From: Branchiostoma floridae
Lineage: Eukaryota; Chordata; Leptocardii; Amphioxiformes; Branchiostomatidae
Length of the DNA stretch: 64,000 bases
Direction of reading: 5' to 3'
Assembly: GCF_000003815.2 (NCBI RefSeq)
Contig: NC_049992.1
Location: 2,869,445 to 2,933,444 of the forward strand
Made by a program: the position numbers and the translations under genes. Positions 1 through 12,321 of the stretch are shown piece after piece. The notes under the pieces were generated by a model, which had not been told where the DNA came from, did no database searches, and saw nothing but the letters and a program-made list of their open reading frames with translations. The stretch's first letter is position 1; each line of letters opens with the position of its first letter.

Positions 1-115
1 AATTCGTTTCGTTTTGTTATAGTTCGTTATATTTCGTTCCGTTTCGTTAACTTTCCGTTTCGTTTTGTAACAGTTTATTCCGTTTCGTTATATTTCGTTT
101 TGTTATAGACCGTTA
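1..115. repeat. 10-bp-period satellite, T-rich orientation
   Basis: The window opens inside a simple array built from units such as ATTTCGTTCC, GTTTCGTTAA and AGTTCGTTAT, with a strict ten-base register. It is the reverse complement of the array at about 1921-2975, so the two arrays face each other across about 1.8 kb. The left limit lies outside the window. No coding role is visible. Confidence 0.8.
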
Positions 116-725
116 TATTGACAGCACACAGTCAAGCAAACATTAAGCTAGTACTAAACACAATACACACAAATACGCCAGGTTCGGTAACTAATACTGG
201 TGAAACCGTAATCAACACTATGTCACACTCAATAAGAAAGAAAACGCAACGCAGCATGAAAAACATAAGTATGTCACGGAGTATGTACATGCTACCTACG
301 GTATTACTTGCCAAGTTAGAAATCGCAAATGGATTTTGTGTGACACTCACAACACATCGTAAATCCGGACTTCAAGGTCTGAACTTTGCAAACACGTTAG
401 CTAAGCGGACAACTGTGTTGGAGGCGATGTGCAGTGGCTCCATGGCGACGATGTCATGAATACAGAACATTGAAGGCTAGAGTATATCACATGTTCATTC
501 TATGAAAGATATAGCTATTTGTTATCTCATCGATCTTTTCCGAATTCATTATAATCGTACAGTATAATTTCAGAGAGGAGAGAAAAAGTACGTAACACAA
601 CAAAACTCTCCAGTCCTCCTCCACATCCAACCCACTGACCAGGTAAGGCTATGTTGATTTGATTATATAGATGACATTTTCTTGGAATCCCAAAACTGAT
701 GCAAACGTCCGAATAAAAAAGTTTA

Positions 726-1040
726 ATGCTAGCCAATGCATATAAAACTGTTTCAATCTTCAGTAAACTTACATCTAAGCTCCTTGTAAAAATCATATAC
801 TTGTACAAATCTTGTATCCGTCCCCTACTCGAATATGGCAGCGTAGTTTGGCACGGTCGCACTTCTTTAGACTCTCCACTCATCGAACGTATACAATATG
901 AATACTCTTTAACTACAGTTGATGTCATCAGGTATCAGGGCGCCTTCGTACTCTTCTCTCCTTGCCGTACTTGGATTGGAAAAGCTATCTGACCGCCACC
1001 ATATTACTAGTAGTCAATTTTCTATAACATCATTCATGGT
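726..1040 (+). mobile_element. Non-LTR retrotransposon fragment (reverse transcriptase C-terminus)
   Basis: The frame from 726 reads a stretch with LYKSCIRPLLEYGSVVWHG followed by LIERIQ. This is the thumb-region signature (RPxLEYxxxVW...LERIQ) at the C-terminal end of many LINE reverse transcriptases. After about 940 the homology continues in another frame as LGLEKLSDRHHIT, a typical downstream block, so at least one frameshift separates the parts. The catalytic palm is absent, so this is a 5'-truncated, dead copy. It sits between the two opposed satellite arrays. The family (CR1, Rex or similar) cannot be set from this short stretch. Confidence 0.75.
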
Positions 1041-1920
1041 CAAACTGGACAAAATATAAATTAAGAGATCTAATACCAAGTATCAGAATGCACTTCCTTT
1101 GATCTTTGTAATAAACATAACCTTCAGTTGTTAGGATGTATCACAACTTGGCAGATGGGTCATTCCTGGTAAGTCTTCCACATTTTAAGAAAACAGTAAT
1201 AAAATCTGTATGTGCGTCTTCTCGCTCGTATTCGTCTCGTTACTTTAAGTTCAAACTTACTCTCGCAACCTAGTTACCAGTCTGTTGATGGCAATACCAA
1301 AATAGGCTGCAAGCTTGAGTATGGTATGCCGTCATCTTGTTGTGTATCTAAATGTTGTAACAACAACAAAACAACTTTATTATATATACGCACAATGTTA
1401 TACGTCAGACGATAAATATACACAAGCACATACACAGAATAACGACAAAAATAAAACGATTTTCAAAACCGAATCCCATGTGCTTCTCTTATAATTATTC
1501 CGTCGTAATCATACATCCATAATTTCGGATGAGACAAACTACCAACGAAAACCACACACGTCGTCTGAACAAGGTAAGTAACAGTTTGCACTTTAAGAAA
1601 GATTGGAATTACTAAACATAGACGGCGATCATGGTGCGGACCACTAGTAAATCATTACTGCCTTACTATAATTACCAGTTCTCGAGTTCGTCAATTGATT
1701 CAATTCACAAGTTCGACAATTACAATATAAAGTATAACTACAGATAGACTATGCAATATACAGGTATATTTGCTAACAACCTTGACATTTCACATAACTC
1801 ATGTTGTTCGTATTTGCACAGGGACTCCAGAAATATTTCGACTAGCCTCAACAGACATCACGACAACATATAGTAAAACAATTTTGACAAGAACAATGAA
1901 AAGTTTGAAACGGAAACGAG

Positions 1921-2975
1921 ATGGAACTAAATATAACGAACTATAACAAAACATAACGAGATATAACGAAATGGAACAAACTGTTACAAAACGGAACGAA
2001 ATGTCACGAAACGCAACGAAATATAACGAACTATAACGAACTATAACAAGACGGAACTAAAGAAAATGAACTATAACGAAACGGAACGAAATATAACGAA
2101 CAATAACAAAACGGAACGAAAGAAAATGAACTATAACGAAAGGGAACGAAACGGAACGAAATGTAACGAACTATAACGAAACGGAACGAAATGTAACGAA
2201 ACGGAACAAACTATTACAAAACGGAACGAAATGTAACGCAACGGAATGAAATATAACGAACTATAGCAAAACGGAACAAAAGAAAACAAAATGTAACGAA
2301 ACGGAGCTAAACATAACGAACTGTAACAAACTGTTACAAAACGGAATGAAAGAAAACGAACTGTAACGAAACGGAATGAAATATAACGAACCATGAGAAA
2401 ACAAAACGAAAGAAAACTAACTGTAACGAAATGTAACGAAACGCAACAAACTGTTACAAAACGGAACGAACCGTAACGAAACGAAACGGAACGAAATACA
2501 ACGAACTATAACAAAACGGAACGAACTGTAACGAAGCGTAACGAAAGATAACGAAAGGTAACCAAATTCAACGACATGAATGAAATGAGACAAAACGGTA
2601 CGAAAATGAACGAAACAGAACGCAAAATTAATAAAACTTGAACAGAATGGAATAGAGCGAAGCGGAACCAAACGGAACTAAAAGGAAATAATTGGAACGA
2701 AGCGGAACGATAATTTGATGGAAACGAAATGGAACGGCCTAATTATAAAACGTAGACGCCCAGGACGTCAGAAGACCAGCTACCATTTAGCAGCTTTCAT
2801 TTTGATAAAACTTATACGTTATGGGTTGGATCAAAGGAACTGTAACGTTAACGCAACGGAATGAAATATAACGAACTATAACACAACGGAACGAAAGAAA
2901 ACAAAATGTAACGAAACGGGGCTAAACATAACGAACTGTAACAAACTGTTACAAAACGGAACGAAAGAAAACGAA
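1921..2975. repeat. 10-bp-period satellite, A-rich orientation
   Basis: About 800 bp consist of decamers of the form ANNNAACGAA (ACGGAACGAA, ATGTAACGAA, CTATAACGAA). The ten-base register is kept over hundreds of bases with few slips. After an interruption at about 2720-2845 the same repeat resumes to about 2975. The interruption contains unrelated sequence. The long minus-strand reading frames here (2131-2394, 2417-2671) are low-complexity by-products of the repeat and not genes. Confidence 0.85.
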
Positions 2976-4105
2976 CGTTAGCCTATAGCATAATTTTACA
3001 AGTAATATCCTGCAAAAGAAATGAAAATAGTTTGGAAAAAAAATCATGCGACCTCATTTTACCTAAGGGGGTTAAAAATCAACAACTGAACAAGGCAGAC
3101 AAACGTAGTAAACGCCTAGCTCATCCGACTAACTTACAGTTTGTTTATTAGGATAACCAGGCTGTAACGCATCTGATGACTTCTATTGACCTTTCCTCTG
3201 GACGTCGACCAAAATACGACTGTATACGTCTGATTACCGACCTCGTCGTATATTAGTCAACACACAGTCGTATTTTATCGATGGGGCTCAAGGGATTCGG
3301 CCTCACAGTCGTGTTTTGGTGGGCACGATAGTCGTGAAACGGTCAACAGAGATATACGACTCAAGTCTGACTCAATTACGATCCAAACCTAACGCATTTA
3401 CACCCGCTCGAGCACTGTGGTTATGGTTCAGTAAATCTGACTTCTGCAAACAGAATGTTAACACAAGAAAATCAAAAACTTTTCCGTTCTTTGCCCAAAC
3501 CAGATTGATGATTTAAAAGGCAAATGTTTCTTCCCAATAGCTTCCCAAAAGTTGTTAGACAGTAGCAGTTGTCACGTTGTTGTTGTTTTGTTAAAAATAT
3601 GTCCCAGATAAACAATGTTTGGTTACCCGGTGTAGGTTACACTCTGACAATATCAATGTCCCAAATCTATTAGTATGACATTTGGATTTTCATATTACGT
3701 CTATGATTTTTCATACTAGTAAGTGTCCAGTAAATTTTTGTTGCAATAAATTAACCAAAAACAGAGTCTGACATATTTCCTTGTTCTACCATGTATTTCA
3801 CATAGTGTTCTAGAATGTTTGGATTGAATTGTTTCTCTCTTTATTTCATAAAGCATATTAAACATTTTTTACACTGACTGATCTGTCACATGCAAGCTCT
3901 GCGTATCAAACTTCATTTAATTAGCTTTCTACAATTTAAAACTCCATAACATAATCTTATAGTTCAATAGTCCTAGCATGGATGGCAATGCCTTTTTAGC
4001 TTTAGTACGCTCTTCCGGTAACCAAGAGAGCTAAAAAAGGCTGCCAATTGCAGGCTATAATAGTCTATCTTTAGTAACAATCCTGAATTTTTCTTGTTTC
4101 CTTTT
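2976..4105. other. No gene recognised
   Basis: AT-rich sequence with no convincing coding exon. Around 3190-3350 there are several scattered copies of words like AGTCGTA and TACGACT, which suggests an old repeat. The missing 5' exon(s) of the CFAP107-like gene could lie here or left of the window. I could not identify them. Confidence 0.5.
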
Positions 4106-4334
4106 CGACAGTTTGAGAAGGGACATTACCGACACACCAGCACACACAGGCTGGACTTCAGGGTTGGTTAGGTAGTTAGTTAGTAAGTTATGGCTAGTTA
4201 TTGACAGCTGTTTGACTTGTTTTCCCCACAGTTTGAGAAAGGACGTTACCGGCACACCAGCACACACAGACTGGACTTCAGAGTTAGTAAGTTATGATTA
4301 GTTATTGACAGCTGTTTGTCTGCCCTCCCCACAG
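4106..4334 (+). repeat. Two truncated tandem copies of a CFAP107 exon start
   Basis: The acceptor and first ~50 bases of the exon that begins at 4335 (cacag followed by TTTGAGAAGG) occur twice more just upstream, at about 4109 and 4231. Both copies diverge after the coding words for HRLDFR and run into stops. The intervening intron sequence (GTTAGTAAGTTATG...TTATTGACAGCTGTTTG) is repeated too, so the unit is a junction-spanning tandem duplication of roughly 100-120 bp. Each copy keeps a usable polypyrimidine-AG acceptor. Confidence 0.85.
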
Positions 4335-7300
4335 TTTGAGAAGGGCCGTTACCGACACACCAGCACACACAGACTGGACTTCAGGGACTGGAAGGGACAC
4401 AAACCTGACATCACCATCCGGAGGGCAGCACTACAGAGGAACGAGGTAAGAAGATTTAAAAAAAGCCACCTGAAATAAGCTGTACACAGATGTTGGTCTG
4501 CTTTTGATTGCTTTGTATAACTCAGTTTTAGCTTTAACATCAGGTTTTTCCAAAAGTTTATTTATGCTGTATATAATGTTACTACTGGAAAAAGTAAACA
4601 TACTGCTTAACAAATGATCAAAACCCTCAGCCGAAACCAATGAGCTTTTTTTTTCAATCAAAGTAATACTTGCCAAAACCAAGGCCAAAACCTTGCATTT
4701 TTGTCTCAAAATACTGAGATGAAAGATGATAATGGTACACACTGCAGTCAAGAAAATATATCAAAGGCTGTTCAATATTGTTCCTCACCCTAGTTCTAGA
4801 ATGATAGTAGCAATATAGCCATATATTATAGGTGAACATTTTTAGGGCAGGAATAAAAAAAAACACAGTATGAATAATAAATGCCTGAAACCATAAAAGT
4901 TGACCCAGAAGTGTCACACCAAACCGATGATGCTCATTATTGTATTACCACCTGTTCTATTGTGTCAGCATGAATAATTAATTGTGTGCCACCTGTTGAA
5001 CAGAGACAGGTGATCCTCCTTTACAGTACAGCATGGCACATGTAACTTCAGTTGATGTATGTGGTATTCTGTGATTTAAATGGTGGTGAGAAATACTCTC
5101 CAAGCAGAGTTTAGCTAGGGCTGTTTTTACGGGGTTTTATGGGTCAGGCAGACATGAAGAAATGGGGAAAGTAAAATATAATAAGCCCAACAAAAATGCC
5201 TAAAAACACATTAAAAAACAACAGCTGAAGCCAAAACACTGCTTGGAGAGTAGGTTAGAAATCCTACTATTACATAGTAGTTCCATACTTGTCTTGCCAC
5301 TTAATGTCAGTGACTTCCAAGGACAAGGTGTACACTTCAGTTTGAGCCATGTCATACTTGTATACCTCAAGCACTTTATAGAAGCAACGTACTTAATGGA
5401 ACATCTTTCATCCAGCTCTTTTACAGTAATGTTACATTGTATTACTGGCATTCTTGAAACTTGTAAAGAAATTAACTCATATAACGTTACTATTACACGG
5501 TAACAATGCAGAAGTGAGAAACCTGATCGTTTTATGGTGAACAGGCGAAAAACCTGAAACCTTTGCACTGGGGAGACAACGAAAAGTTGAACCAGATTCA
5601 TTTACATGATTGGTGGAATCAGATTCTGCGCTGAATTTTTCCAGCATGTTTGGACAGTGTAAAGGAGCTGCCGGGTTTGAAAAGACTTATTTTCCAATGA
5701 CCCGCTAGGGTTAACCAGTCTGTATGTTTGACTGGCAGGTTTGTTTACGTTACCTCACCTGACCCCAGTGGTTTTATGCACTGCTGTAAAATACAGGATC
5801 CTTTTCTGTATCTGGTGTTGGGTAACCACACTGGGACAGTCCGGGTTGTGAAACCTCTACTCTTTTTAGTAGGTTTTTTTGGTTGCTGCCAAAAAGAATT
5901 ATAATATGATGATTTCCTTAACAACAAAAGGCTGAAGTCTAACTAGTACCAAAGTGAGCTGGAGAGATACTTGACTGTCTGAATGTCTGCCAATAAGAGG
6001 GTAGAAAATGAAGAACCAAAAGGTATCCAATTTTTGCCCTTAAAAGACAGAAAGAAAGAGACAAAAAAAGAAACAAAGGAAATAAGACTTTGACTTAATT
6101 TGGATTCCAACACTCAGGTACAATACAGTGTCTACACTAGGAATCTATGTAGCTGGTAACATGATGACTTTAATACAGTACTTTATGTCTATATCCTACA
6201 GGGCCTCCCCAAGTCACTAGTGTTTGACCACCACGGCAAGCACTACTCCAACAACATGATCTCCTGGTATGACCAGCAGTTCAACAAGCGAGAGCTGGAC
6301 GAGGGAACACTCCCTAAGCTCCGGACCTGGGACGGACACAGACTCGCCTGGGCACCCGAGAAGTCTGACTACCCGCTACAAGGTAGCGTGATTATTCCTT
6401 GTTACTTCAAGACTTTTGCACAATTATCCTCAAAATTATAATATTGAGGGACAGGCATTCGATTGTCAGATTAGAAGGACAAACTTTTGAATCATACAAA
6501 CCTTAAGGTTCATTTAGTACCAGTTAAAATAAAGGATCATCGACAAATTCAGTATAACAGTATAAAAAAGTGTACAACTCATCTGCAGGAACTAGGGGCT
6601 CCATAGAACCCTGAACAGTGAGCATTAAATGCACTACAATGTTGCTTATTGAAAAAGTAGCTTAGCTACGTTTTTATGTTTCACAATTCAGATAGGGATG
6701 ATCCTCCTCCCTCCTATTGTGATGACTTGTACTTTTAGTTCTAATTTTACTTTAAGTTAGAAAAAGTAGAAGTCATCACAATAGATTGGCAAAAAAATCT
6801 GCGCCACTTTAGGGCATGTAGCTTGTAGCATAAAAGCAAATGAATAATGATGACATGTCTTTTACTTGTACTTTTGCAATATTGATAACTTTTCTTTTCC
6901 ACCCTTCAGGCAGCTCCACAAACTGGGGCCTGTACCCGAAGCTTCAGGAGAAGTGGCGGAAACAGAACGAGACGCTGTCGGGCGAGTACAACACCATCTA
7001 CAGCTCCTCCTGGGTGCAGCATCCCAAGGAGGCCATGACCTTCCGCAAATACGCCACGCCCAAACCCATCTCCAGTCATCTGCACCAACCTAACAAGGTG
7101 AGAGCTAAAGTAGCATATCAGTAGTCACCAGTAGCATTTCAGTAACAAGTACTGTATAGGGAACCTTATAATAGTAACTGTCAAACCCATCTCCAGCCAC
7201 CTGCACCAGCCTAACAAGGTGAGAGCTTATAGTACTATATATCAGTAACCACTAGTAGTAATCTTATGATTGTACTGCCCAAACCCATCTCCAGCCACCT

Positions 7301-8300
7301 GCACCAGCCCAACAAGGTGAGAGCTTATACTTATAGTACTATACATCAGTAACCACTAGTAGAAATCTTATGATTTTACTGCCCAAACCCATCTCCAGCC
7401 ACCTGCACCAGCCCAACAAGGTGAGAGCTGTAGTAGCATATCAGTAATCACCAGTAGCATTTCAGTAACAAGTTCTAATACGAAATCTTTTAATAAAGTT
7501 AAATGTCAAACCCATCTCCAGCCACCTGCACCAGCCAAATAAGGTGAGACATTCGACCTGACAGTAAGACAGTTAACATATCTGTAGTAATCACCAGTAG
7601 CATTTCAGTAACAAGTACTCATAGGAAACCTTAAGTATTGGTCAAACCCATCTCCAGTCACCTGTACCAGCCTGCTGTTTAAAGGCCTAAGAAAGAAAAA
7701 TCGGTTTGTGGTCCTGAAGCATAAAGTTGGCAGGCAGGGTTTCTCTTTTTTCTGTAATTTCTTGCTCTTATACAAATATTTTAGACTTCAGCCAAAATTG
7801 AAATGTATCACGACACTGGTATTTTCAAATTTAAATCATTTTCACAAACATGTTTTTCCTTGGCCCAAGATCAGGCACTCATCAAATTGTCATGTGTTGG
7901 TTCTCATCTACCGATCTGAATAGATCAATTAACAGCAGCATCCTATTTAGTTTGGGAACCATCTGTCTTTTAGTCATTAGTTTATTTTTCTGTCTCTTTT
8001 TCAGCTTTTTTTAGAATAATGTATAGCCATATTATGTGACCCATGTAATGTACTGCACAATTAATAGCAGAGTATCACAGACTAAATTTACTAAATAAAT
8101 TTGATCTTTGTGTTTTCATTTAGGTGAACAAGGACCTGACTCTACGCAGTGTATCGTTGTTACGGAACGGCGCCGCGCCGCCAGAGTCTGCCGCCATGAC
8201 GGGCTACATCAAACCGATGCCACAGAGCGCGGGGTCACAGTTCGCGGTCGGATCAGCGATGGGGGACGCGAAAATGGAGCGGATTGCGACAGTAGCATAA
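4335..8300 (+). CDS. CFAP107: CFAP107 (C1orf158)-like axonemal protein, 5' end not found
   Basis: Four coding exons are joined by consensus GT..AG introns with matching phases: 4335-4445 (phase 0 exit), 6202-6382 (phase 1), 6910-7097 (phase 0) and 8124-8300, ending in TAA. The reading contains GLPKSLVFDHHGK, LRTWDGHRLAWAPEKSDYPL and STNWGLYPKLQEKW. These match, in order, the conserved blocks of vertebrate CFAP107 (LRTWNGQKL..PEKSDFPL, TNYGLYEQL). CFAP107 is known as a microtubule inner protein of the axonemal doublet in motile cilia. The visible part gives about 216 residues, and perhaps 30-40 N-terminal residues are missing. An AATAAA follows 12 bases after the stop. The gene is odd in having splice-junction tandem repeats before its first visible exon and after its third. 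Confidence 0.88.
6714..6784. repeat. Intronic hairpin in CFAP107
   Basis: CTATTGTGATGACTT at 6714 is answered by its exact complement AAGTCATCACAATAG at 6770-6784. Weaker pairing continues inward through the A/T-rich centre. This is probably a small fold-back MITE remnant. Confidence 0.7.
7181..7680 (+). repeat. Tandem copies of a CFAP107 exon-donor junction
   Basis: The last ~37 bases of the exon ending at 7097 together with its donor (CCTAACAAG/GTGAGAGC) recur at about 7181, 7277, 7381, 7507 and 7642. Each copy is followed by a similar ~60-90 bp intron piece (CAGTAACCACTAGTAG...). The first three intronic copies keep an intact AACAAG/GTGAGAG, the fourth is AATAAG/GTGAGAC, and the last has lost the donor. 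The unit therefore straddles the 5' splice site and lays further donor sequences downstream of the real one. Confidence 0.9.
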
Positions 8301-8312
8301 ACAACTGTATTT

Positions 8313-8318
8313 AATAAA
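8313..8318 (+). terminator. Polyadenylation signal of CFAP107
   Basis: AATAAA lies 12 bases after the TAA stop, which is a suitable place for 3' end formation of the short mRNA. Confidence 0.7.
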
Positions 8319-9314
8319 CCACAGACTGTAAAAGTGTATAATCTTTTTATACATTAGAAAACCACAGAAACCTCAGGCAGGTTTTAGCTTCCTCAACTTG
8401 AATGATATTTACTGATTAAAAACTGTTCAGTGTGAGGTATTATCAATGTAAACAGGAAATCTTAAATGCATATTGCTCACTTTTGTTGCACTTTATGTGT
8501 ATTAGATTTACAACACAGCACGTTTTGTTTCCAATGTGAATCAACCTCTAAGTTTACAGCCCCATTATAGAAATGGCATCACCCTGATGTTGATAGAGTT
8601 AATTTTGTTATACAGTGTAGTTCTACAAAAAGTGTGTATGTATATATAATGTCACACTGTCAGTGTGGGTGGGGTGGGGGTGTTCTATGCCAAAAGAGAT
8701 TAAGCAAAAGCTGCTATTTGACCAAGAACTTATCTTTTATTACTACAGTATTCAAAGTTTTCTGAAAAACCTTAAAGTTTATGGGCCCAGAAAGTAATGG
8801 GCAAAGTTATATATATAGCCAGAAAGATAAAGTGTAGCCGAGATAAGGTAAATGTAGACCTTTTATAACAGAGTTACTTACCACTACATTGTAGGTATCA
8901 TCTACAACTTTCTTCTAACTTTCATGCAACCTGGTGGCACCAAATTGTACTGGCAGCCATGACGGGAAAAAATTCCAGCTTATTTTAATTGAATTTGCAT
9001 CTCTCTTGTTTTACACGTCCAGATGATAAATAAAAGGTTTAACCATTTGGTCGAACCTTGAAAGTTTTGATTGATGCTTTTGCTGCTAATGTTTGTACTA
9101 CTGTAAGTGTTGTTTGTGCTTTACTTTGGAAGGTTAAACTTTGTGTAAAAAAAGTTAGGTCAATGAACATGTACTTTATTATTTGTATTCAAGAAACACA
9201 ACACAATAAAAGAATTCAATGCCTAACTTCAGTTGGTATTTCTTGTGTCTGTTATTCTAGGCACTAAAACATATCCCTGGGACCTCTCAGGGTTTATGTT
9301 TTATAAGAAAATGT
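8319..9314. other. No gene recognised
   Basis: AT-rich intergenic sequence with a short G-rich run near 8665-8690. Open frames here are short and lack family resemblance or splice context. Confidence 0.5.
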
Positions 9315-9910
9315 CCCTACCAGATCCATAATGTACATATGCTGATTAAATTATGCTTAAAGCAGCCATTCACAGTCTCAAAAGCAGAGTTTGTGTCATA
9401 GTCATACAGACGACACATATATGCAAGACAGTGAACATCATAGGCATTGTCCCAACAAATGAAATCTGGGTTTGACAGCTTTATTTTGAAACCGAACATA
9501 GATATAACGCTAGTTCTCCTTTATCTGCGAGGTAACATACAACTGTATATCCGTTATTCTTAAAGACAGCGTAATAAGTAGAAAGATAGTGGTTTCCAAA
9601 ATTGCAATAGTTTCAACATCATACTCTAATATTCTAGCATTTTGAAACCTTCATATATCAACTTGATACCCCGGTTCTAAATGCAACAGATATAGGTTAC
9701 CCCGCAGATAAAGGTGAACTAACGTTACCGTTACGAAGCTGACGTCACCGGCGCTGCCTCCAGCTGGACCTGAGCACGGTTCTGTACCAGTCCGCTGCCA
9801 TGGCAACCAGACGTCACCGGCGCTGCCTCCAGCTGGACCTGAGCACTGTTCTGTACCAGTCTGTTGCCATGGCAACCAGCACCTGGTCCAGCATGATGGT
9901 AAAGAGAGAC
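9315..9910 (-). pseudogene. Duplicated fragment of the NUDT8 3' end, split by a MITE
   Basis: 9315-9500 matches 9960-10145, the region just downstream of the NUDT8 stop (shared CTACCAGATCCATAATGTAC, CAGCTTTATTTT and more). 9741-9890 matches the terminal coding exon at about 10150-10230. In the NUDT8 copy these two parts are contiguous; here they are separated by about 240 bp of inserted element. The coding-derived part is itself duplicated with a 69-base period (starts at 9741 and 9810). 69 is a multiple of three, so the minus frame stays open through both copies. Confidence 0.85.
9500..9738. mobile_element. MITE inserted in the duplicated NUDT8 tail
   Basis: An inverted-repeat element: the left end has AACGCTAGTTCTCCTTTATC near 9506 and the right end the complement of AACGTTAGTTCACCTTTATC near 9725. 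The same termini recur at 26055 and 27148, so this is a family. The insertion is proved by comparison with the uninterrupted sequence at about 10135-10160. An exact target duplication could not be fixed by eye. Confidence 0.8.
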
Positions 9911-10137
9911 TCTCCTCAAACACCGGACCTCAGACTTTACGTTCCAACCAAGAAATTGCCCCTACCAGATCCATAATGTACATATGCTGGCATGATTAAA
10001 CTGTGCCTAAAGCAGCCAGTTATATTGCAGCCACTGAAAGCAGAGTTTGTGTCACACAGACTACATGATGGAAGACAGTGAACATCAGGCATTGTCCCAA
10101 CATATGAAAGCTATGAAATGACAGCTTTATTTTAAAA

Positions 10138-12321
10138 CTAAACATGAAAGCTGACATCATGGCGCTGCCTCCAGCTGGACCTGAGCACGGTTCTGTACCA
10201 GTCCGCTGCCATGGCAACCAGAACCTGGTCCAGTATGATGGCGGTGAGGCCCCAGACTCGGTGCGGGCCGCCAAGCCAGACGGGCATCGTGTAGCTGTAG
10301 TTGTCATGGCGACGCTTCATGGTGGTGTAGCGCTGGTGGGCGGGGTCGAGTAGATGGGAGAAGGACATTGGGAACACTGCCGCTACCTGGGTAAACATAA
10401 ACAACAACAACTGTTTACATCATGGTGGGTTATCCCTATAGCATGTCATCCGTAAAGCAGGTTTTCAGTCCACAATTTCTGTCAAAAAACAACCTTTCCC
10501 TTTAGTCATCCTAAAACAGATTTTTAGATCCCTACACCATGCAAACACACATAACCGTTGCCTGACAGGAAACAACAGATGATAAACTGGATAGTGAGTG
10601 AGTGGACATGTGTGATCCGAAATCACGTCATCCATAAAAACAGGTCTGTAGTCTATCACAAGAATACAGTGCAGTACCCACCTCCCTGGGGCTGAGCTTG
10701 AGTTTTGCTGGGTCCACCTCCCCCACATTTCCCAGCACAGCCACCACAGTCATGGTGTTTCTCTGTAAGAGTGTCAGGAATTATATATAGTTATGCACAT
10801 TTATTCAAGATAAAGCCATACATTGTTTTCCAGGTATTAGATGATATATACTAGTAGCCACATGTACCTACACTTGCAACCATCAAGTACAGTCGTAAGT
10901 GAATGGTCCAAATACATAATGAACAGTCCCCCCCATACCAGCCCTGTCAGGGACAGGCTTGAGTGGCCCCTACAGATCATAATGAACAGTCCCCATGTAC
11001 CTATCCTGCAAGATACAGACTTGGACTCCACACATCATGGACAGTCCCCATGTACCTAGTACTTAGAACCCTGTCAGGATGAGGTTTGATTAATAGTGAT
11101 TAATGTTACCATATAGCAATGTCATAGCAAGAAATGTACCATTTTGCCTTGCACTGTACACCTGTGACAATAAACTTTGACTTGACTAGGCCTTGACTGG
11201 CCCCCACGTATACTGAACAGTCCCCTGTACCTACCCTGTCAGGTATAGGTTTGAGCGGTCCCCATATATAATGAACAGTCCCCTGTACCTACCCTGTTGG
11301 GTATAGGTTTTAGCTGGCCCCAGACATCCACAGTGCTGGATGGGATGCCCAGTTCCTCCTCGGTCTCCCGTAATGCTGTGTGCACGACGTCGCGATCGGT
11401 CTTGTCACACATGCCACCCGGAAAACTGGGAGCCATGTCGAGAAAGAAGAAATCAAACACATCAAGAAAAAAATTATAGCTTCAGATACTGACTAATAAA
11501 ATAATAGTACGTACTAACTGTGTCTTAAGTCTTATAAGGTGTGGTTTTCTTGGCAACTTCTCTTTCAGTCTTATGGTAACTGCCTATTGATTTACATTTG
11601 TGCAAAGTAATTTTGGATAATCTGTATACTTAGTGTTCGCTGTGTACAAAAGAGAGAAAAAGCATGTAAATTAAACTAAGTATGGGCTTTTATACTATTC
11701 CCTTTTTATCCCACTTACTTCATGTAGCCAAAATGGGGCATGAAATAATGCAATAAACTTCATTGTCATTGTCGTTCGTTATATATTATAATGACACAAA
11801 ATCAGACAGTTACTTGTGTTGGAAAGATTGTATAAACTTCTTTCAATCATCTAAGACCCTGACCTGACTTCCCCTCTGTGACTCCTTAACCTTGATGACC
11901 TGAGAGTGAGCAGCACAGAAGGAACTCCCTTCACTGTACAGAGGGGCACCAGCACTGCAGCACCCACCGCAATCTTCTCATTGGTCACAATACTCCTCAT
12001 CTTGGGTATCCTCTCCAGCGTCCTCCGCTTGCTCTCCTCTAGGAGGATGTTCTGGATAGCTGCCTCCTTGGAGAAGGACGTCGCTGAAGAGAGCTTGCGG
12101 CACAACGTTTTATTGGCACTGAGAAATGTGACATGTTTTCCTTGAAATTTAGTTCTGTTTGACTTTGAGATGTCACCTTTTGTGTGAGTTGAGGAAAGGT
12201 TCGTATTTTGGTAGCACACAGTTCTTGCACTCAAAACCAAAACTCTCTGAGGTATATGGTTACTCTGGAGGACAGGAATCCACAGCTTCATAGCTACCGA
12301 ATGGCATACAAGACAGTTCAT
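10138..12321 (-). CDS. NUDT8: NUDT8-like mitochondrial Nudix hydrolase
   Basis: Four exons on the minus strand with consistent phases: 12321-11864, 11425-11293, 10762-10682 and 10386-10138, about 306 residues. The Nudix region joins across the first intron as [14 protein letters not shown], then [21 protein letters not shown] is the catalytic Nudix-box core that binds Mg2+. [31 protein letters not shown] and the C-terminal [15 protein letters not shown] are hallmarks of NUDT8, a CoA-type Nudix hydrolase of mitochondria. The first ~110 residues are basic and Ser-rich and could hold a mitochondrial targeting peptide; the protein is longer than human NUDT8 (236). An AATAAA (minus, 10131-10126) follows almost at once after the stop. 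The intron after exon 2 contains repeated donor junctions. Confidence 0.9.
10905..11292 (-). repeat. Tandem copies of the NUDT8 exon-2 donor junction
   Basis: On the minus strand the end of exon 2 and its donor read AAACCTATACCCAACAGG/GTAGGTACAGGGGAC. Very similar blocks (AACCTATACCTGACAGG/GTAGGTACAGGGGAC and more decayed versions) recur downstream at about 11245, 11070, 11005 and 10945. They are separated by GGGGCC- or TGTTCATTAT-containing spacers. The repeat unit of about 60 bp includes both coding end and splice donor. Confidence 0.8.

Noticed and set aside
2131-2671. Minus-strand frames rich in SFRFVTV/RYSSL
   Set aside because: Translation of the 10-bp satellite; low complexity, no start context.
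3979-4034. Possible CFAP107 first exon (ATG near 3979 with a GTAACC donor)
   Set aside because: Its exit phase does not match the exon at 4335 and the encoded residues show no similarity to the CFAP107 N-terminus.
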